Below the pieces are notes generated by a model. The model was given only the letters and a program-made list of their open reading frames with translations. It had not been told where the DNA came from and searched no databases. From assembly GCF_902859805.1 (NCBI RefSeq), contig NZ_CADIKC010000001.1, positions 1,674,001 to 1,738,000 on the forward strand: a stretch of DNA of 64,000 nucleotides. The letters are read 5' to 3'. Source of the DNA: Paraburkholderia sediminicola (GTDB taxonomy: Bacteria; Pseudomonadota; Gammaproteobacteria; Burkholderiales; Burkholderiaceae). Position numbers and translations under genes: made by a program. This document shows, piece by piece, positions 20,165 to 28,661 of the stretch (within the stretch, counting starts at the first letter, position 1; each line of letters starts with the position of its first letter).

Positions 20165-21355
20165 ATGGACGACTCCCTGAACTTCGACACGCTGGCAGTC
20201 CGATCGGGCACAGCGCGCAGCGACTTCAACGAACATTCGGAAGCGATTTTCCTGACCTCGAGCTTCGTCTTCGCGAGTGCCGCGGACGCCGCCGAAAAAT
20301 TCAAGAATTCCGAAGACAACTACACCTACTCGCGCTTCACGAACCCGACCGTCTCGATGTTCCAGGATCGTCTGGCCGCGCTTGAAGGCGGCGAAGCGTG
20401 CATGGCCACGGCTTCGGGGATGGCCGCGATCATGTCGGTGGTGATGTCGACCTTGCAGGCCGGCGACCATCTGGTCAGCTCGCAGGCGCTGTTCGGTTCG
20501 ACGCTCGGCATGTTCTCGCAGATCTTCAGCAAGTTCGGCATCACGACGACTTTCGTCGATCCGACCGATCTGGACGCATGGAAAAACGCCGTGCGTCCGG
20601 AAACGAAGATGTTCTTCCTCGAAACGCCGTCGAACCCGCTGACCGAGGTCGCCGATATCGAAGCGATCAGCAAAATCGCGAAGGCGGCCAATGCGATCTT
20701 CGTGGTCGACAACTGCTTCTGTAGCCCGGCGTTGCAACAACCGTTGAAGCTTGGCGCCGACGTCGTAATGCATTCGGCCACCAAGTTCCTCGACGGCCAG
20801 GGGCGTGTGCTCGGCGGCGCGCTGGTCGGCTCGAAGCAGTTCATCATGGAAAAGGTGTTTCCGTTCGTGCGCAGCGCCGGGCCGACCTTGTCCGCGTTCA
20901 ACGCATGGGTGCTGCTGAAGGGCATGGAAACGTTGTCGCTGCGTGTTGAAAAGCAGTCGGCGAATGCGCTCGAAATCGCGCGCTGGCTGGAAGCGCATCC
21001 GGCCGTGAATCGCGTGTTCTACCCGGGGCTCGAATCGCATCCGCAGCACGCGCTGGCGATGCGTCAGCAGAAGGCGGGCGGTGCGATCCTGTCGTTCGAA
21101 CTGAAGGGCGATACGCCTGAGCAGATGCGCGCGAATGCCTGGCGCGTGATCGACAGCACGAAGATCTGCTCGATCACCGGCAACCTCGGCGATACGCGTA
21201 CCACTATCACGCATCCGGCAACGACCACGCACGGTCGTGTGACGCCGGAAGCGCGCGCGGCGGCGGGGATCAGCGAAGGCTTGATCCGTCTCGCAGTGGG
21301 TCTGGAAAACGCCGGCGATATCCGCGGCGATCTGGAGCGCGGTCTGGCGGGTTAA
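20165..21355 (+). CDS. metZ: O-succinylhomoserine sulfhydrylase
   Basis: MetZ (396 residues) is a PLP enzyme of the Cys/Met metabolism family that makes homocysteine directly from O-succinylhomoserine and sulfide. The PLP lysine is in MHSATKFLDGQGRVLGGA (near residue 205) and the cofactor motif FTNPTVSMFQDRLAALEGG is present. The frame continues upstream to a TTG at 20147; the ATG at 20165 is preferred. Sequence alone does not rule out O-acetylhomoserine as substrate, but this gene position after purF is the usual metZ locus in betaproteobacteria. It converges on the araC-type gene. Confidence 0.92.
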   Translation: MDDSLNFDTLAVRSGTARSDFNEHSEAIFLTSSFVFASAADAAEKFKNSEDNYTYSRFTNPTVSMFQDRLAALEGGEACMATASGMAAIMSVVMSTLQAGDHLVSSQALFGSTLGMFSQIFSKFGITTTFVDPTDLDAWKNAVRPETKMFFLETPSNPLTEVADIEAISKIAKAANAIFVVDNCFCSPALQQPLKLGADVVMHSATKFLDGQGRVLGGALVGSKQFIMEKVFPFVRSAGPTLSAFNAWVLLKGMETLSLRVEKQSANALEIARWLEAHPAVNRVFYPGLESHPQHALAMRQQKAGGAILSFELKGDTPEQMRANAWRVIDSTKICSITGNLGDTRTTITHPATTTHGRVTPEARAAAGISEGLIRLAVGLENAGDIRGDLERGLAG

Positions 21356-21393
21356 TAGCGTCAGGCGAGCGCAGCAGGAAAGAAGCAGGAAAC

Positions 21394-21419
21394 GCGAGCC
21401 GCCTTTTCAGGCGGCTCGC
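21394..21419. terminator. Shared hairpin between metZ and the araC-type gene
   Basis: GCGAGCCGCC and GGCGGCTCGC form a perfect 10-bp stem with a TTTTCA loop between two convergent genes. Neither side has a strong T-run, but the position suits a bidirectional terminator. Confidence 0.65.
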
Positions 21420-21432
21420 ATAAAGCACAAAC

Positions 21433-22212
21433 TCAATGGCGCAACGCGCGCCATTGACCGGGCGCGAGCCCGAAACGCCGCGTGAATGCGTGCGTGTAAG
21501 CGCTCTGATCGCCGAAGCCGATTTCCAGCGCGATATCGCTGAGCGACAGCCGCGGATCGGACAGCAAGCCAAGCGAGGTATCGAGCCGCAGACGCTGCAA
21601 ATAGCGATGCGGCGTTTCGCCGAAAGCGTCGATAAAAAGCTGATGAAAGCGCCGCATGCCGAAGCCGCAATGGGTAGCCAGGTCGGCGACACGCAGCGTT
21701 TCTGAGAGATGAGCGCGCAGCCAGCGGTCGATGCGCGCGAAGTCGAGGCCGGCACCAGATGCCTGCGCCCCGGCCATCGTGCCGGTATCGGCCACCAACG
21801 CAGCGCCCAGCCGTGCGGCTGCGTCCCAGTGAAAACGCCGGGTATCCAGATCGTCGCCTTGCGCACCGCCTGTAGCGTGCGCCGCAATCCGATGCACGAG
21901 TTGCGTGAGTGAGGTATCCACCGTCACGGCCCGCGCACGGTCGAACAGGCGCTCCGGCACGGCCAGCGAAGCGGCCGGCAGATCCAGCACTAACTGCCGG
22001 TTCTCGCCGACGCCCGCATAGTCGTGCCGTGCGCCCGCCGGGATGAGCCAGGCGGAGCCGGCATCGATCTGATGCGCGACGCCGTCTACCGCCATCACCA
22101 TCGCGCCGTCGAGCCCGAGCACGACCTGGTGAAAGTCGTGCACGTCCGACGCTTCGATTGCGCCGTAGCGGCGCAACGAAACGCTAGGAGCGGTGACGGC
22201 GGCGTGACTCAT
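21433..22212 (-). CDS. AraC family transcriptional regulator
   Basis: The 259-residue product has an N-terminal cupin-type sensing part (about 1-140, with GSAWLIPAGARHDYAG) and a C-terminal pair of helix-turn-helix motifs (about 160-259). The latter includes LRVADLATHCGFGMRRFHQL and SLSDIALEIGFGDQSAYTHA, ending in the FTRRFGLAPGQWR AraC signature. The inducer and targets are unknown. It lies 44 bases downstream of the FKBP gene on the same strand and may be co-transcribed with it. Confidence 0.93.
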   Translation of the reverse strand: MSHAAVTAPSVSLRRYGAIEASDVHDFHQVVLGLDGAMVMAVDGVAHQIDAGSAWLIPAGARHDYAGVGENRQLVLDLPAASLAVPERLFDRARAVTVDTSLTQLVHRIAAHATGGAQGDDLDTRRFHWDAAARLGAALVADTGTMAGAQASGAGLDFARIDRWLRAHLSETLRVADLATHCGFGMRRFHQLFIDAFGETPHRYLQRLRLDTSLGLLSDPRLSLSDIALEIGFGDQSAYTHAFTRRFGLAPGQWRALRH

Positions 22213-22256
22213 CGGTAAAGCCTGATTACAAAATACAAAACAGCGCAGCGAAAAAC

Positions 22257-22598
22257 TTAGACGCCGAGCAGTTCGACTTCGAACACGAGCGTTGCATTCG
22301 GCGGAATCACGCCGCCTGCGCCGCGCACGCCATAGCCGAGTTGCGGCGGAATCGTCAGCTTGCGCGTGCCGCCGACCTTCATGCCTTGCACGCCTTCGTC
22401 CCAGCCCTTGATGACCATGCCGCCGCCCAGCACGAACGCGAACGGGTCGTTGCGGTCTTTGCTCGAGTCGAACTTCTGGCCGTCGGTGAGCCAGCCCGTG
22501 TAGTGCACGCTGACGGTCTTGCCGGCCACCGCTTCGGCGCCAGTGCCTTCAACGATGTCTTCGTATTTCAGGCCGGATTCGGTAGTCACAGTCGACAT
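22257..22598 (-). CDS. FKBP-type peptidyl-prolyl cis-trans isomerase
   Basis: This 113-residue protein is a single minimal FKBP domain without signal peptide, so it should act in the cytoplasm. The family pattern is clear: [38 protein letters not shown] and [20 protein letters not shown], with the active-site aromatic and Asp residues (Y, F, D, W) in place. It catalyses proline isomerisation in protein folding. The start codon is preceded by GGAG, and it is divergent from the kinase-like gene. Confidence 0.95.
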   Translation of the reverse strand: MSTVTTESGLKYEDIVEGTGAEAVAGKTVSVHYTGWLTDGQKFDSSKDRNDPFAFVLGGGMVIKGWDEGVQGMKVGGTRKLTIPPQLGYGVRGAGGVIPPNATLVFEVELLGV

Positions 22599-22736
22599 GT
22601 GTCGCTCCTTAGATCAAAAACGTAAAAACCGACATTGTAGGCGTGTTGGGCTCGCATCGCCGAGGATTGCCGTGTGGCATGTGGTTTGCGTTCAGGTTAG
22701 CCATCCGGCCAGGCTGGTTGCGCTGGACGGCATGCC

Positions 22737-22742
22737 TATAAT
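22737..22742 (+). promoter_or_regulatory. Possible -10 box for the kinase-like gene
   Basis: A perfect TATAAT lies 45 bases before the GTG start at 22788. No clear -35 hexamer is spaced 16-18 bases upstream. Confidence 0.4.
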
Positions 22743-22787
22743 GGGGCTTCTTCTGACATTTGATGCACCGCCTGAGAGGGTTCGATC

Positions 22788-23594
22788 GTGACAACGCCTT
22801 CCACCGGGACCGCCGGCGCAACGCCGGTTCCTTCCGGCTTCGCCGTATCCGAACGCACCGCACGTCTGTGCGCGGAGACCGCGCTGTTTATGCGCGATCA
22901 CGTGCTGTCGCTGGTGTCGCACGACCTCCGTGGTCCGCTGAACGCCATCCATAGCTGGGCGTATGTGCTCGAACGCAAGCTCGATGCCAACGACCCCAAT
23001 TCGCAACGCGCCGTCACCGGCATTCGTAACGGCGTGGAACAGCAGGTGAAGCTGCTGGAGACGATTGTCGACGCAACGCGCGCCGAGACCAAATCGCTGG
23101 CACTTGCTTTTGCGCCGTTTTCGCTGCACCCGCTACTGGATGAAACCGTTGACGAAGTCCGTTCCGGGCTGGCGCGCACACGCGGTGTCGAGGTGACGGT
23201 CGAGTCGCACCTCGCTACCGAGCAGCTCAACGGTGACCGTGAGCGCCTGGCTGCCGCGCTGTGGCTGATGCTCGCGTTTGCTGTCGAGGCGAGCACAGAG
23301 GGCGCCACGGTCACGCTGGCTGCACGTGCGGACGCCACCAGGTGGTACGCCACCGTCACCTTCAATCAAGACGTTGCTGCACTGAACGATCCGGCGGCGC
23401 CGCATTTGCTGGAAGCCTTTGCCCGCAAACAGGCGTGCGAACCGCGCGAAGCGAAGCGGATCGCGTGGGTGTTCGCGCTGTGCAAGCGCGTTGCGGAAGC
23501 GCACGGCGGCAATTTCGAGCAAAGCGACGCACCTGAGAGCGAAGCGGTGACGCTCGCGCTGCACGTGCCGCTGAGTGCAACGACAGCAACGTGA
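22788..23594 (+). CDS. Soluble histidine-kinase-like protein with degenerate ATPase domain
   Basis: The 268-residue product has a clear HisKA dimerisation motif, SLVSHDLRGPLNAIHSWA, with the phospho-acceptor His at residue 45. The region where HATPase_c should lie (about 130-260) keeps overall shape (DRERLAAALWLMLAFAVEAS, then VFALCKRVAEAHGGNFEQ) but lacks the usual Asn of the N box and a DxGxG loop. There is no membrane segment, sensor domain or partner response regulator nearby. It starts with GTG behind GAGAGGG. It may be an inactive kinase, a phosphotransfer protein or a phosphatase-type regulator. Confidence 0.75.
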   Translation: MTTPSTGTAGATPVPSGFAVSERTARLCAETALFMRDHVLSLVSHDLRGPLNAIHSWAYVLERKLDANDPNSQRAVTGIRNGVEQQVKLLETIVDATRAETKSLALAFAPFSLHPLLDETVDEVRSGLARTRGVEVTVESHLATEQLNGDRERLAAALWLMLAFAVEASTEGATVTLAARADATRWYATVTFNQDVAALNDPAAPHLLEAFARKQACEPREAKRIAWVFALCKRVAEAHGGNFEQSDAPESEAVTLALHVPLSATTAT

Positions 23595-23688
23595 GCCGCG
23601 GCTGTCGGCGTGCGCTCCTGCACGCGATTAACTTTCAATTTGCTTGCGCCATCTATACTGACAGCTTTTGTTGCCGGAGCCCTTCGCT

Positions 23689-25032
23689 TTGATCCAGGTT
23701 GTCGCCCTTATCGGTGCATTGTTTCTCGTTGCCCTCAACGGTTTTTTCGTCGCCGCCGAATTCGGCCTGGTGAAGCTGCGCCAAACGCGTGTGCAAAGCC
23801 TCGCGGCCAAACACGGCATGCGTGGGCGCCTGCTGGCGAAGGTGCACGGGCGGCTCGACGCGTATCTGTCCGCTTGCCAACTGGGCATTACGCTGGCTTC
23901 GCTTGGGCTCGGCTGGATCGGTGAGCCGGCGTTCGCGGAACTGCTGACGCCGGTTTTCAGTCTGCTCGGCGTCGAGTCGGAGAAGCTGATTCACGGCATC
24001 TCGCTGTTCTTCGCGTTCTCGTGTATTTCGTTCCTGCACATCGTGGTGGGCGAGTTGGCGCCGAAGTCGCTGGCGATTCGCGAGGCGGAAAAGGTTTCGT
24101 TGTGGGCCGCCACGCCGCTGTACGGTTTCTACTGGGCGATGTATCCGGCGATCTGGGTGCTCAACACGAGCGCCAACGCAGTGTTGAAGTTGGCGGGTCT
24201 CGACGCGGACCACGGCCACGACTCGCATTACTCAACCGACGAACTCAAACTGATCCTGCGTGGCCGCCGTGCCAACGTCGCAACTGAACTCGGTGCGCCG
24301 GATGGCGCATACAGTCAGGACGAATGGAACACGATTGCGCATTCGCTGGATTTTTCGCGCATGACCGTCTCGGATCTGATGCGCCCTTCCTATGAAATGG
24401 TCGGCCTGCGGCGCGATCTGCCGTTGCGCGAAAACATGCAGGTCGTGGCGCGGCACCGCTTCAGCCGCTATCCGTTGTTCGAAGACGCGTCCGGCGAGCG
24501 CGTGGCCGGCATGATCCATTTGAAGGATTTGTTGCTGGCGCGGCACGCGGGCAGCACGCTCGACGACCTCTCCAAATATGCGCGCCCCGTGCAGTACGTG
24601 AAGCCGGACATGCCGGCGCTCGAACTGTTTCGTCGCTTCCGCAAGGGCGCGCCGCACTTCGCACTGGTCGGTCACAAGAACTCGAAGCCGATCGGCTTTC
24701 TGACGCTGGACAATCTGCTCGGCGCGCTGGTTGGGCAGATCCACGACGAATTCCGCCAGGGCGACGCCGACTGGACGCGTATGGACGACGGCACGCTGAT
24801 GGGCAAAGGCAGTTTGCCGGTGGTGTCGCTGGAACGCGCGCTCGGAATCGACATCGACGAGGGCAAGGCCGAATCGGTCGGCGGCCTCGTGATTCAGGCG
24901 CTCAACGATCTGCCTACCGAAGGGCAGCGGGTCGAGTTCGATCGCTTCGACGTGGTGGTCAAGAAAATGAAGGGACCGCGCATCGTGCTCGTGCGCGTTT
25001 ATCCGAAGACCTACGACGACGAAGGCGGTTGA
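23689..25032 (+). CDS. CNNM/CorC-type transmembrane protein with CBS domains (hemolysin-like)
   Basis: The product (447 residues from this start) has an N-terminal DUF21/CNNM membrane region (about 1-190) with GALFLVALNGFFVAAEFGLV and ELAPKSLAIREAEKVSLW. A CBS pair follows (about 205-330, with MTVSDLMRPSYEMVGLR), then a C-terminal CorC/HlyC-like domain. Family members export or regulate Mg2+ or Co2+; the hemolysin name is historical. The frame starts at TTG 23668; I prefer the TTG at 23689 because GGAG lies nine bases before it. A TATACT at 23654-23659 could be the -10 box. Confidence 0.88.
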   Translation: MIQVVALIGALFLVALNGFFVAAEFGLVKLRQTRVQSLAAKHGMRGRLLAKVHGRLDAYLSACQLGITLASLGLGWIGEPAFAELLTPVFSLLGVESEKLIHGISLFFAFSCISFLHIVVGELAPKSLAIREAEKVSLWAATPLYGFYWAMYPAIWVLNTSANAVLKLAGLDADHGHDSHYSTDELKLILRGRRANVATELGAPDGAYSQDEWNTIAHSLDFSRMTVSDLMRPSYEMVGLRRDLPLRENMQVVARHRFSRYPLFEDASGERVAGMIHLKDLLLARHAGSTLDDLSKYARPVQYVKPDMPALELFRRFRKGAPHFALVGHKNSKPIGFLTLDNLLGALVGQIHDEFRQGDADWTRMDDGTLMGKGSLPVVSLERALGIDIDEGKAESVGGLVIQALNDLPTEGQRVEFDRFDVVVKKMKGPRIVLVRVYPKTYDDEGG

Positions 25033-25113
25033 GCGGCGTCTATGCTGAATCCGTCCCAGGTCCACTAAAGCATCGCTCGAGTAAAATCGTCGCCCATACC
25101 ACTCGGGGGCGAC

Positions 25114-25836
25114 ATGGGATATTTGCTGGTGCTGTGCGTCGGCTTGCTGGCGGGCACGTTGAGCGGCGTGATCGGCACGGGCTCGTCGATGATGCTAATG
25201 CCCGTTCTCGTGATGCTGTTCGGTCCGCAGCAGGCGGTGCCGATCATGGCGATCGCCGCGATCATGGGCAACTTCGGCAAGATCCTGGCGTGGTGGCGCG
25301 AGATCGACTGGCGGGCTTGCGGCGCTTATTGCGCGACGGCGGTTCCGGGCGCGGCGCTGGGCGTGCGGACACTTCTTGCGTTGCCGCCGCATGCGGTCGA
25401 ACTTGCATTGGGACTGTTCTTTGTCGCGATGGTGCCGACGCGGCGCTGGCTCGCGCGACGCGCTATCAAATTCACTCTGTGGCAGCTTTCGCTGATCGGC
25501 GGTGTGGTGGGTTTTCTCACCGGCATCGTCGTTTCCACCGGGCCGATTACGGTGCCCGTGTTTATGTCGTATGGCCTGGTTAAAGGCGCGTTTCTGGCAA
25601 CTGAAGCCGCTGGGTCACTGGCTGTCTACGGTACCAAAGTTGCAGTGTTCAATCATTTCGGCGCATTGCCATTACATGTGGTGATCGACGGTTTGATCAC
25701 CGGCTCGGCACTCATGATCGGATCCTTTTCCGCGCGGCTGATTGTGGTTCGAATGAGCCCTGCGGTTTTCAAACTTGTCGTTGACGGGTTGATGTTGTCT
25801 TCAGGCGTTTCGTTGCTGTGGGCGGCAGGGCGGTAG
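25114..25836 (+). CDS. TauE/SafE family anion permease
   Basis: The 240-residue product is almost wholly hydrophobic with about seven or eight membrane segments. It shows the two internal family repeats, beginning GLLAGTLSGVIGTGSSMMLM and GGVVGFLTGIVVSTGPITVP. TauE/SafE proteins move sulfite, sulfonates or organic anions; the substrate cannot be read from sequence. It starts 81 bases after the CNNM gene and converges with the M19 peptidase gene. Confidence 0.9.
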   Translation: MGYLLVLCVGLLAGTLSGVIGTGSSMMLMPVLVMLFGPQQAVPIMAIAAIMGNFGKILAWWREIDWRACGAYCATAVPGAALGVRTLLALPPHAVELALGLFFVAMVPTRRWLARRAIKFTLWQLSLIGGVVGFLTGIVVSTGPITVPVFMSYGLVKGAFLATEAAGSLAVYGTKVAVFNHFGALPLHVVIDGLITGSALMIGSFSARLIVVRMSPAVFKLVVDGLMLSSGVSLLWAAGR

Positions 25837-25863
25837 GGTCTTTTTGCGAAAACGCACGGCCCA

Positions 25864-27318
25864 TCATCCCACCGACGCCTGAAACACCCTCAGGTAATTC
25901 CCTCCAAGAATTGCCCCGACTTCCACTTGCGAGAATCCGGCCTGCAACAGCGCGCTGGCCAGATCGGGCAACTGCTCGTAGCTCCTGAATACCGGGGGCG
26001 AAATGAACCCGAGCATATCCGTCCCCAGGCCGACATGTTCCACTCCCACGACATCCGCCATGCGTTTGACGCCTTCAGCCATCGCATGCAAATCGTGAAA
26101 CGTCCCTGAGCTCGGCCACACACCAATTATACCACCCGTGCCGGCGATCACCCGCGCATGGTCCGGCGTGATGAGCCGGCTTCGCGCACCCGGATGCGTG
26201 GCCAATGCCGAATGCGAAAGCACCAGCGGTTTGGTCGACGTATCTGCCGCGCGCTTCACCAGATCGTAGGTGCCGTGCGCTACATCCACGACGATTCCCA
26301 ACGCGTTGCAGCGCTGTACTACCTGCGCGCCGATGTCCGTGAGGCCGCCATGCACCGGCGGCTCGGTCTGGATATCGCCGAGTTCGTTTACGCGATAGTG
26401 CGTCAGTTGCAGATGCCGCAATTGATGCTTCGTGTACGCCTCATCGACACGATCCACCTGGCCTTCGAGAAAATCCGCGCCTTCGGCGGAGATGATCGCG
26501 CACGGACCCTGCGGACCCAATGCCGTCAGCGAGGCAGTGTTCGTCACCACTCGAATCTGCTCGCGCTCGACCAACTGATGGGCGCGCAGGAATTCGGTCT
26601 GGCCGAGCGCATACAGTTCGCCCGGCTGTGGCTCGCGCCATGCTTCGAAACGCTTGCGGTTGTCCGCCACGCGCGTGACCGTCGTATCGGTGACGATCGC
26701 GAGGCAAATGACGTTCATGCCGCCGGCGCGCATCGGCGCGGACAGTGGGATGAAAGGACGGTTTGCGCCGATCACCGGATTGCGCGACACGATCACGCGG
26801 CCGCCGTGGCTGTGCATGTCGATAGTGAGCGCGCCGGCGGGCGCTTGCCATCTCGGTGCGGTTTCGGATTGCGTTGTTTGCGCCGTTTCGTCATGCGCCT
26901 CGGTATAGCCGGCAAAGTGCCCGGGCGCACAAGCCGTCAAGCCCAGCGCCGCACCTGAGGCGAGAAACGCGCGCCGGCTAAATCGCCGCTGTGACGCTTG
27001 TGGACTCTGATCCACCGGCACTGCATCGACTAACCGATACCGCCAGCCCGCGGGATCGTCGAGCAGACAAACCAGCCGGCCCCGCAAGGCGAGGGCCTCT
27101 GCCTGTGGCGCGAGCGGCGCGGCCATCTGCACCTCGATCGACGTCAGCGGATTGCGCGGCACGCAACCCCCGCAACACGGTTCGTCGGCGCTCAGCAAGA
27201 AGTAGTCGACCGCGTCGGCCTGCGGGTCCAGCGGGATCATCCAGCCCGATATGTCGATGGCCGTGCCGTGCAGCCTGTCGGCATCTCCGGTTCTGATAGT
27301 CGACCAGTCGATCTGCAT
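25864..27318 (-). CDS. Peptidase M19 (membrane dipeptidase) fused to an N-terminal DUF3299-like domain
   Basis: The 484-residue frame has three parts. Residues 1-100 (DISGWMIPL ... SADEPCCGGCVPRNPLTSIEV) resemble DUF3299. Residues 111-133 look like a Tat lipoprotein signal (RRFSRRAFLASGAALGLTAC). Residues 165-480 are a renal-dipeptidase-type M19 domain: metal ligands are probably in TIDMHSHGG, ISAEGADF, LTHYRVNE and VDVAHGT. The first ligand motif is HSH rather than the usual HxD. A signal in the middle of a protein is odd. An internal GTG (27021 or 27015) would give a normal exported lipoprotein of about 385 residues, leaving the first domain as a separate product or an in-frame fusion. It lies 21 bases after the tetR-type gene. 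Confidence 0.85.
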   Translation of the reverse strand: MQIDWSTIRTGDADRLHGTAIDISGWMIPLDPQADAVDYFLLSADEPCCGGCVPRNPLTSIEVQMAAPLAPQAEALALRGRLVCLLDDPAGWRYRLVDAVPVDQSPQASQRRFSRRAFLASGAALGLTACAPGHFAGYTEAHDETAQTTQSETAPRWQAPAGALTIDMHSHGGRVIVSRNPVIGANRPFIPLSAPMRAGGMNVICLAIVTDTTVTRVADNRKRFEAWREPQPGELYALGQTEFLRAHQLVEREQIRVVTNTASLTALGPQGPCAIISAEGADFLEGQVDRVDEAYTKHQLRHLQLTHYRVNELGDIQTEPPVHGGLTDIGAQVVQRCNALGIVVDVAHGTYDLVKRAADTSTKPLVLSHSALATHPGARSRLITPDHARVIAGTGGIIGVWPSSGTFHDLHAMAEGVKRMADVVGVEHVGLGTDMLGFISPPVFRSYEQLPDLASALLQAGFSQVEVGAILGGNYLRVFQASVG

Positions 27319-27339
27319 CGGTGCTCCTCACGGGTGCGT

Positions 27340-27969
27340 TTATTTGCGCGTAGATGTTACCCGGCTTTTATCTGGCGTCAGCGTTCCGACCATGCTTTCG
27401 ACGAGCTTCAAGGCCTCCGCTTTCAGGGCGGCGGGATCGTCTGCGCCATCGAGCAATTGCGCTGCTTCGCACACCATGCTGCCGATCATGCGAGCCGCGA
27501 GGTACGCCCTGGTTTTTTCCTTACCGGTGGTCTGGTTCGTCAGCGCATCAATGAGCAGACCGTAGACGTGCGCTTCTTCGATCTCGCGGCACCGTGCCTG
27601 GCCGAGCACGGCGGGCGCGGTTTCGATGACGAGTTGCCGATACGCAGGTTCGGTGCAGACCTCCAGAAATTCGCGAATGCCCGCGCTCATCCGTTTGGCT
27701 GGCGGCGCGGCCGCGGCGGCGGATCTGACCTTCGAGGCAGCGTCCGCCTGAAGAGACTCGACCAGGGCGTCGAACAGTTCGGCTTTGTCGGCAAAGTGGT
27801 GATAGAAAGCGCCGCGGGTCACGCGCGCACTACGTGCGATGGCCTCTATCCCGACTTGCTGGTAGCCCTCTGAGGTGAACAACTCGCCCGCAGCAGCGAT
27901 GAGCGCCTGACGGGTCGCGTCCGCATATTCCTCGCGACGGGATTTTGGGGTTGGACCTGCGGTCGGCAT
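27340..27969 (-). CDS. TetR family transcriptional repressor
   Basis: The product (209 residues from the ATG at 27969) has a typical TetR helix-turn-helix at about 17-65: ATRQALIAAAGELFTSEGY, then VGIEAIARSARVTRGAFYHH. The C-terminal ligand-binding part has no assigned effector. The frame is open back to 28113, but the extra residues cross the operator region and are not TetR-like. The gene is divergent from a SnoaL-like gene with a perfect palindrome between, so it probably represses both that gene and itself. The M19 peptidase gene follows 21 bases later and may be in the same transcript. Confidence 0.93.
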   Translation of the reverse strand: MPTAGPTPKSRREEYADATRQALIAAAGELFTSEGYQQVGIEAIARSARVTRGAFYHHFADKAELFDALVESLQADAASKVRSAAAAAPPAKRMSAGIREFLEVCTEPAYRQLVIETAPAVLGQARCREIEEAHVYGLLIDALTNQTTGKEKTRAYLAARMIGSMVCEAAQLLDGADDPAALKAEALKLVESMVGTLTPDKSRVTSTRK

Positions 27970-28015
27970 GGAGTGCGTTTTTATCTCTTGATTTTTCACA
28001 TTCTGATTGTAGTAT

Positions 28016-28032
28016 ACATACACGGTGTATGT
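28016..28032. promoter_or_regulatory. Probable TetR operator
   Basis: ACATACAC-G-GTGTATGT is a perfect 17-bp palindrome centred at 28024, between the divergent tetR-type gene (start 27969) and the SnoaL-like gene (start 28130). Its A/T-rich flanks (GTAGTAT) make it likely to overlap promoter elements. It is the only strong palindrome in the gap. Confidence 0.75.
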
Positions 28033-28129
28033 GAAAATCTCGTTGTATGTTAAATCGGACTTCGGCTGCGGCCTGAATACACGGGCAAACAACACCGTCG
28101 GTAAGCAACCCATTCAGGAGCAAACTCAC

Positions 28130-28579
28130 ATGACGTCAGCAGAAAAATACCTTCCCCCGACTGCGGAGCAGTTAGCCAATGCCCGGATAGCCGTGCAACG
28201 CTTCGCCTCGGAGTGGCAACACCCCGTCGCCGATAATCTGGAAGCGCTCATGCACGAGGACACACGAAACCTGATCCCACCCATGACTGAACCGGCCGAC
28301 AGGAAAGGCGTCATCGAACATTTCCGTCAGGTCCTGACCCAACTGCCGGACCTGAAAGTCGACGTTCTTCAATGGGCGCCTACGGGCGACGCCGTCATGA
28401 TCGAATGGCAGGCGTCGGCCACCGTAGCCGGGCAGCCGCTGAAGTGGTTGGGTGTCGACCGCTTCAACCTGCGCGGCGACCGGATGTACAAAGGGCAGGT
28501 GTATTGGGACACGCGGCGAGTGGCGGAACAGGTGGCCGAGGCAGTCCAACGCGCGCAGCAAGGCGGCTCAGCGGGATGA
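28130..28579 (+). CDS. SnoaL-like/NTF2-fold protein
   Basis: The 149-residue product has the size and pattern of an NTF2-like alpha+beta barrel: an N-terminal helix pair (ANARIAVQRFASEWQHPVADN), then VIEHFRQVLTQLPDLKVDVL and strands ending in LGVDRFNLRGDRMYKGQVYW. SnoaL-type proteins include small isomerases, cyclases and ligand binders; the reaction here is unknown. AGGAG at 28116-28120 fixes the start. Divergent from, and probably repressed by, the neighbouring TetR protein. Confidence 0.8.
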   Translation: MTSAEKYLPPTAEQLANARIAVQRFASEWQHPVADNLEALMHEDTRNLIPPMTEPADRKGVIEHFRQVLTQLPDLKVDVLQWAPTGDAVMIEWQASATVAGQPLKWLGVDRFNLRGDRMYKGQVYWDTRRVAEQVAEAVQRAQQGGSAG

Positions 28580-28601
28580 TGAATCGCCTTGAATAAGTCG
28601 A

Positions 28602-28640
28602 TAAAAAAGGCGGCTAAAGCGTGTGCGCGTTAGCCGCCTT
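28602..28640 (-). terminator. Terminator of the glucan/trehalose operon
   Basis: AAGGCGGCTAA (28607-28617) and TTAGCCGCCTT (28630-28640) form a perfect 11-bp stem. On the - strand six T follow. It lies 22 bases beyond the treY stop and also faces the end of the SnoaL-like gene, so it may serve both. Confidence 0.85.
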
Positions 28641-28661
28641 CAACTTTCGAAAAATTGCAGA

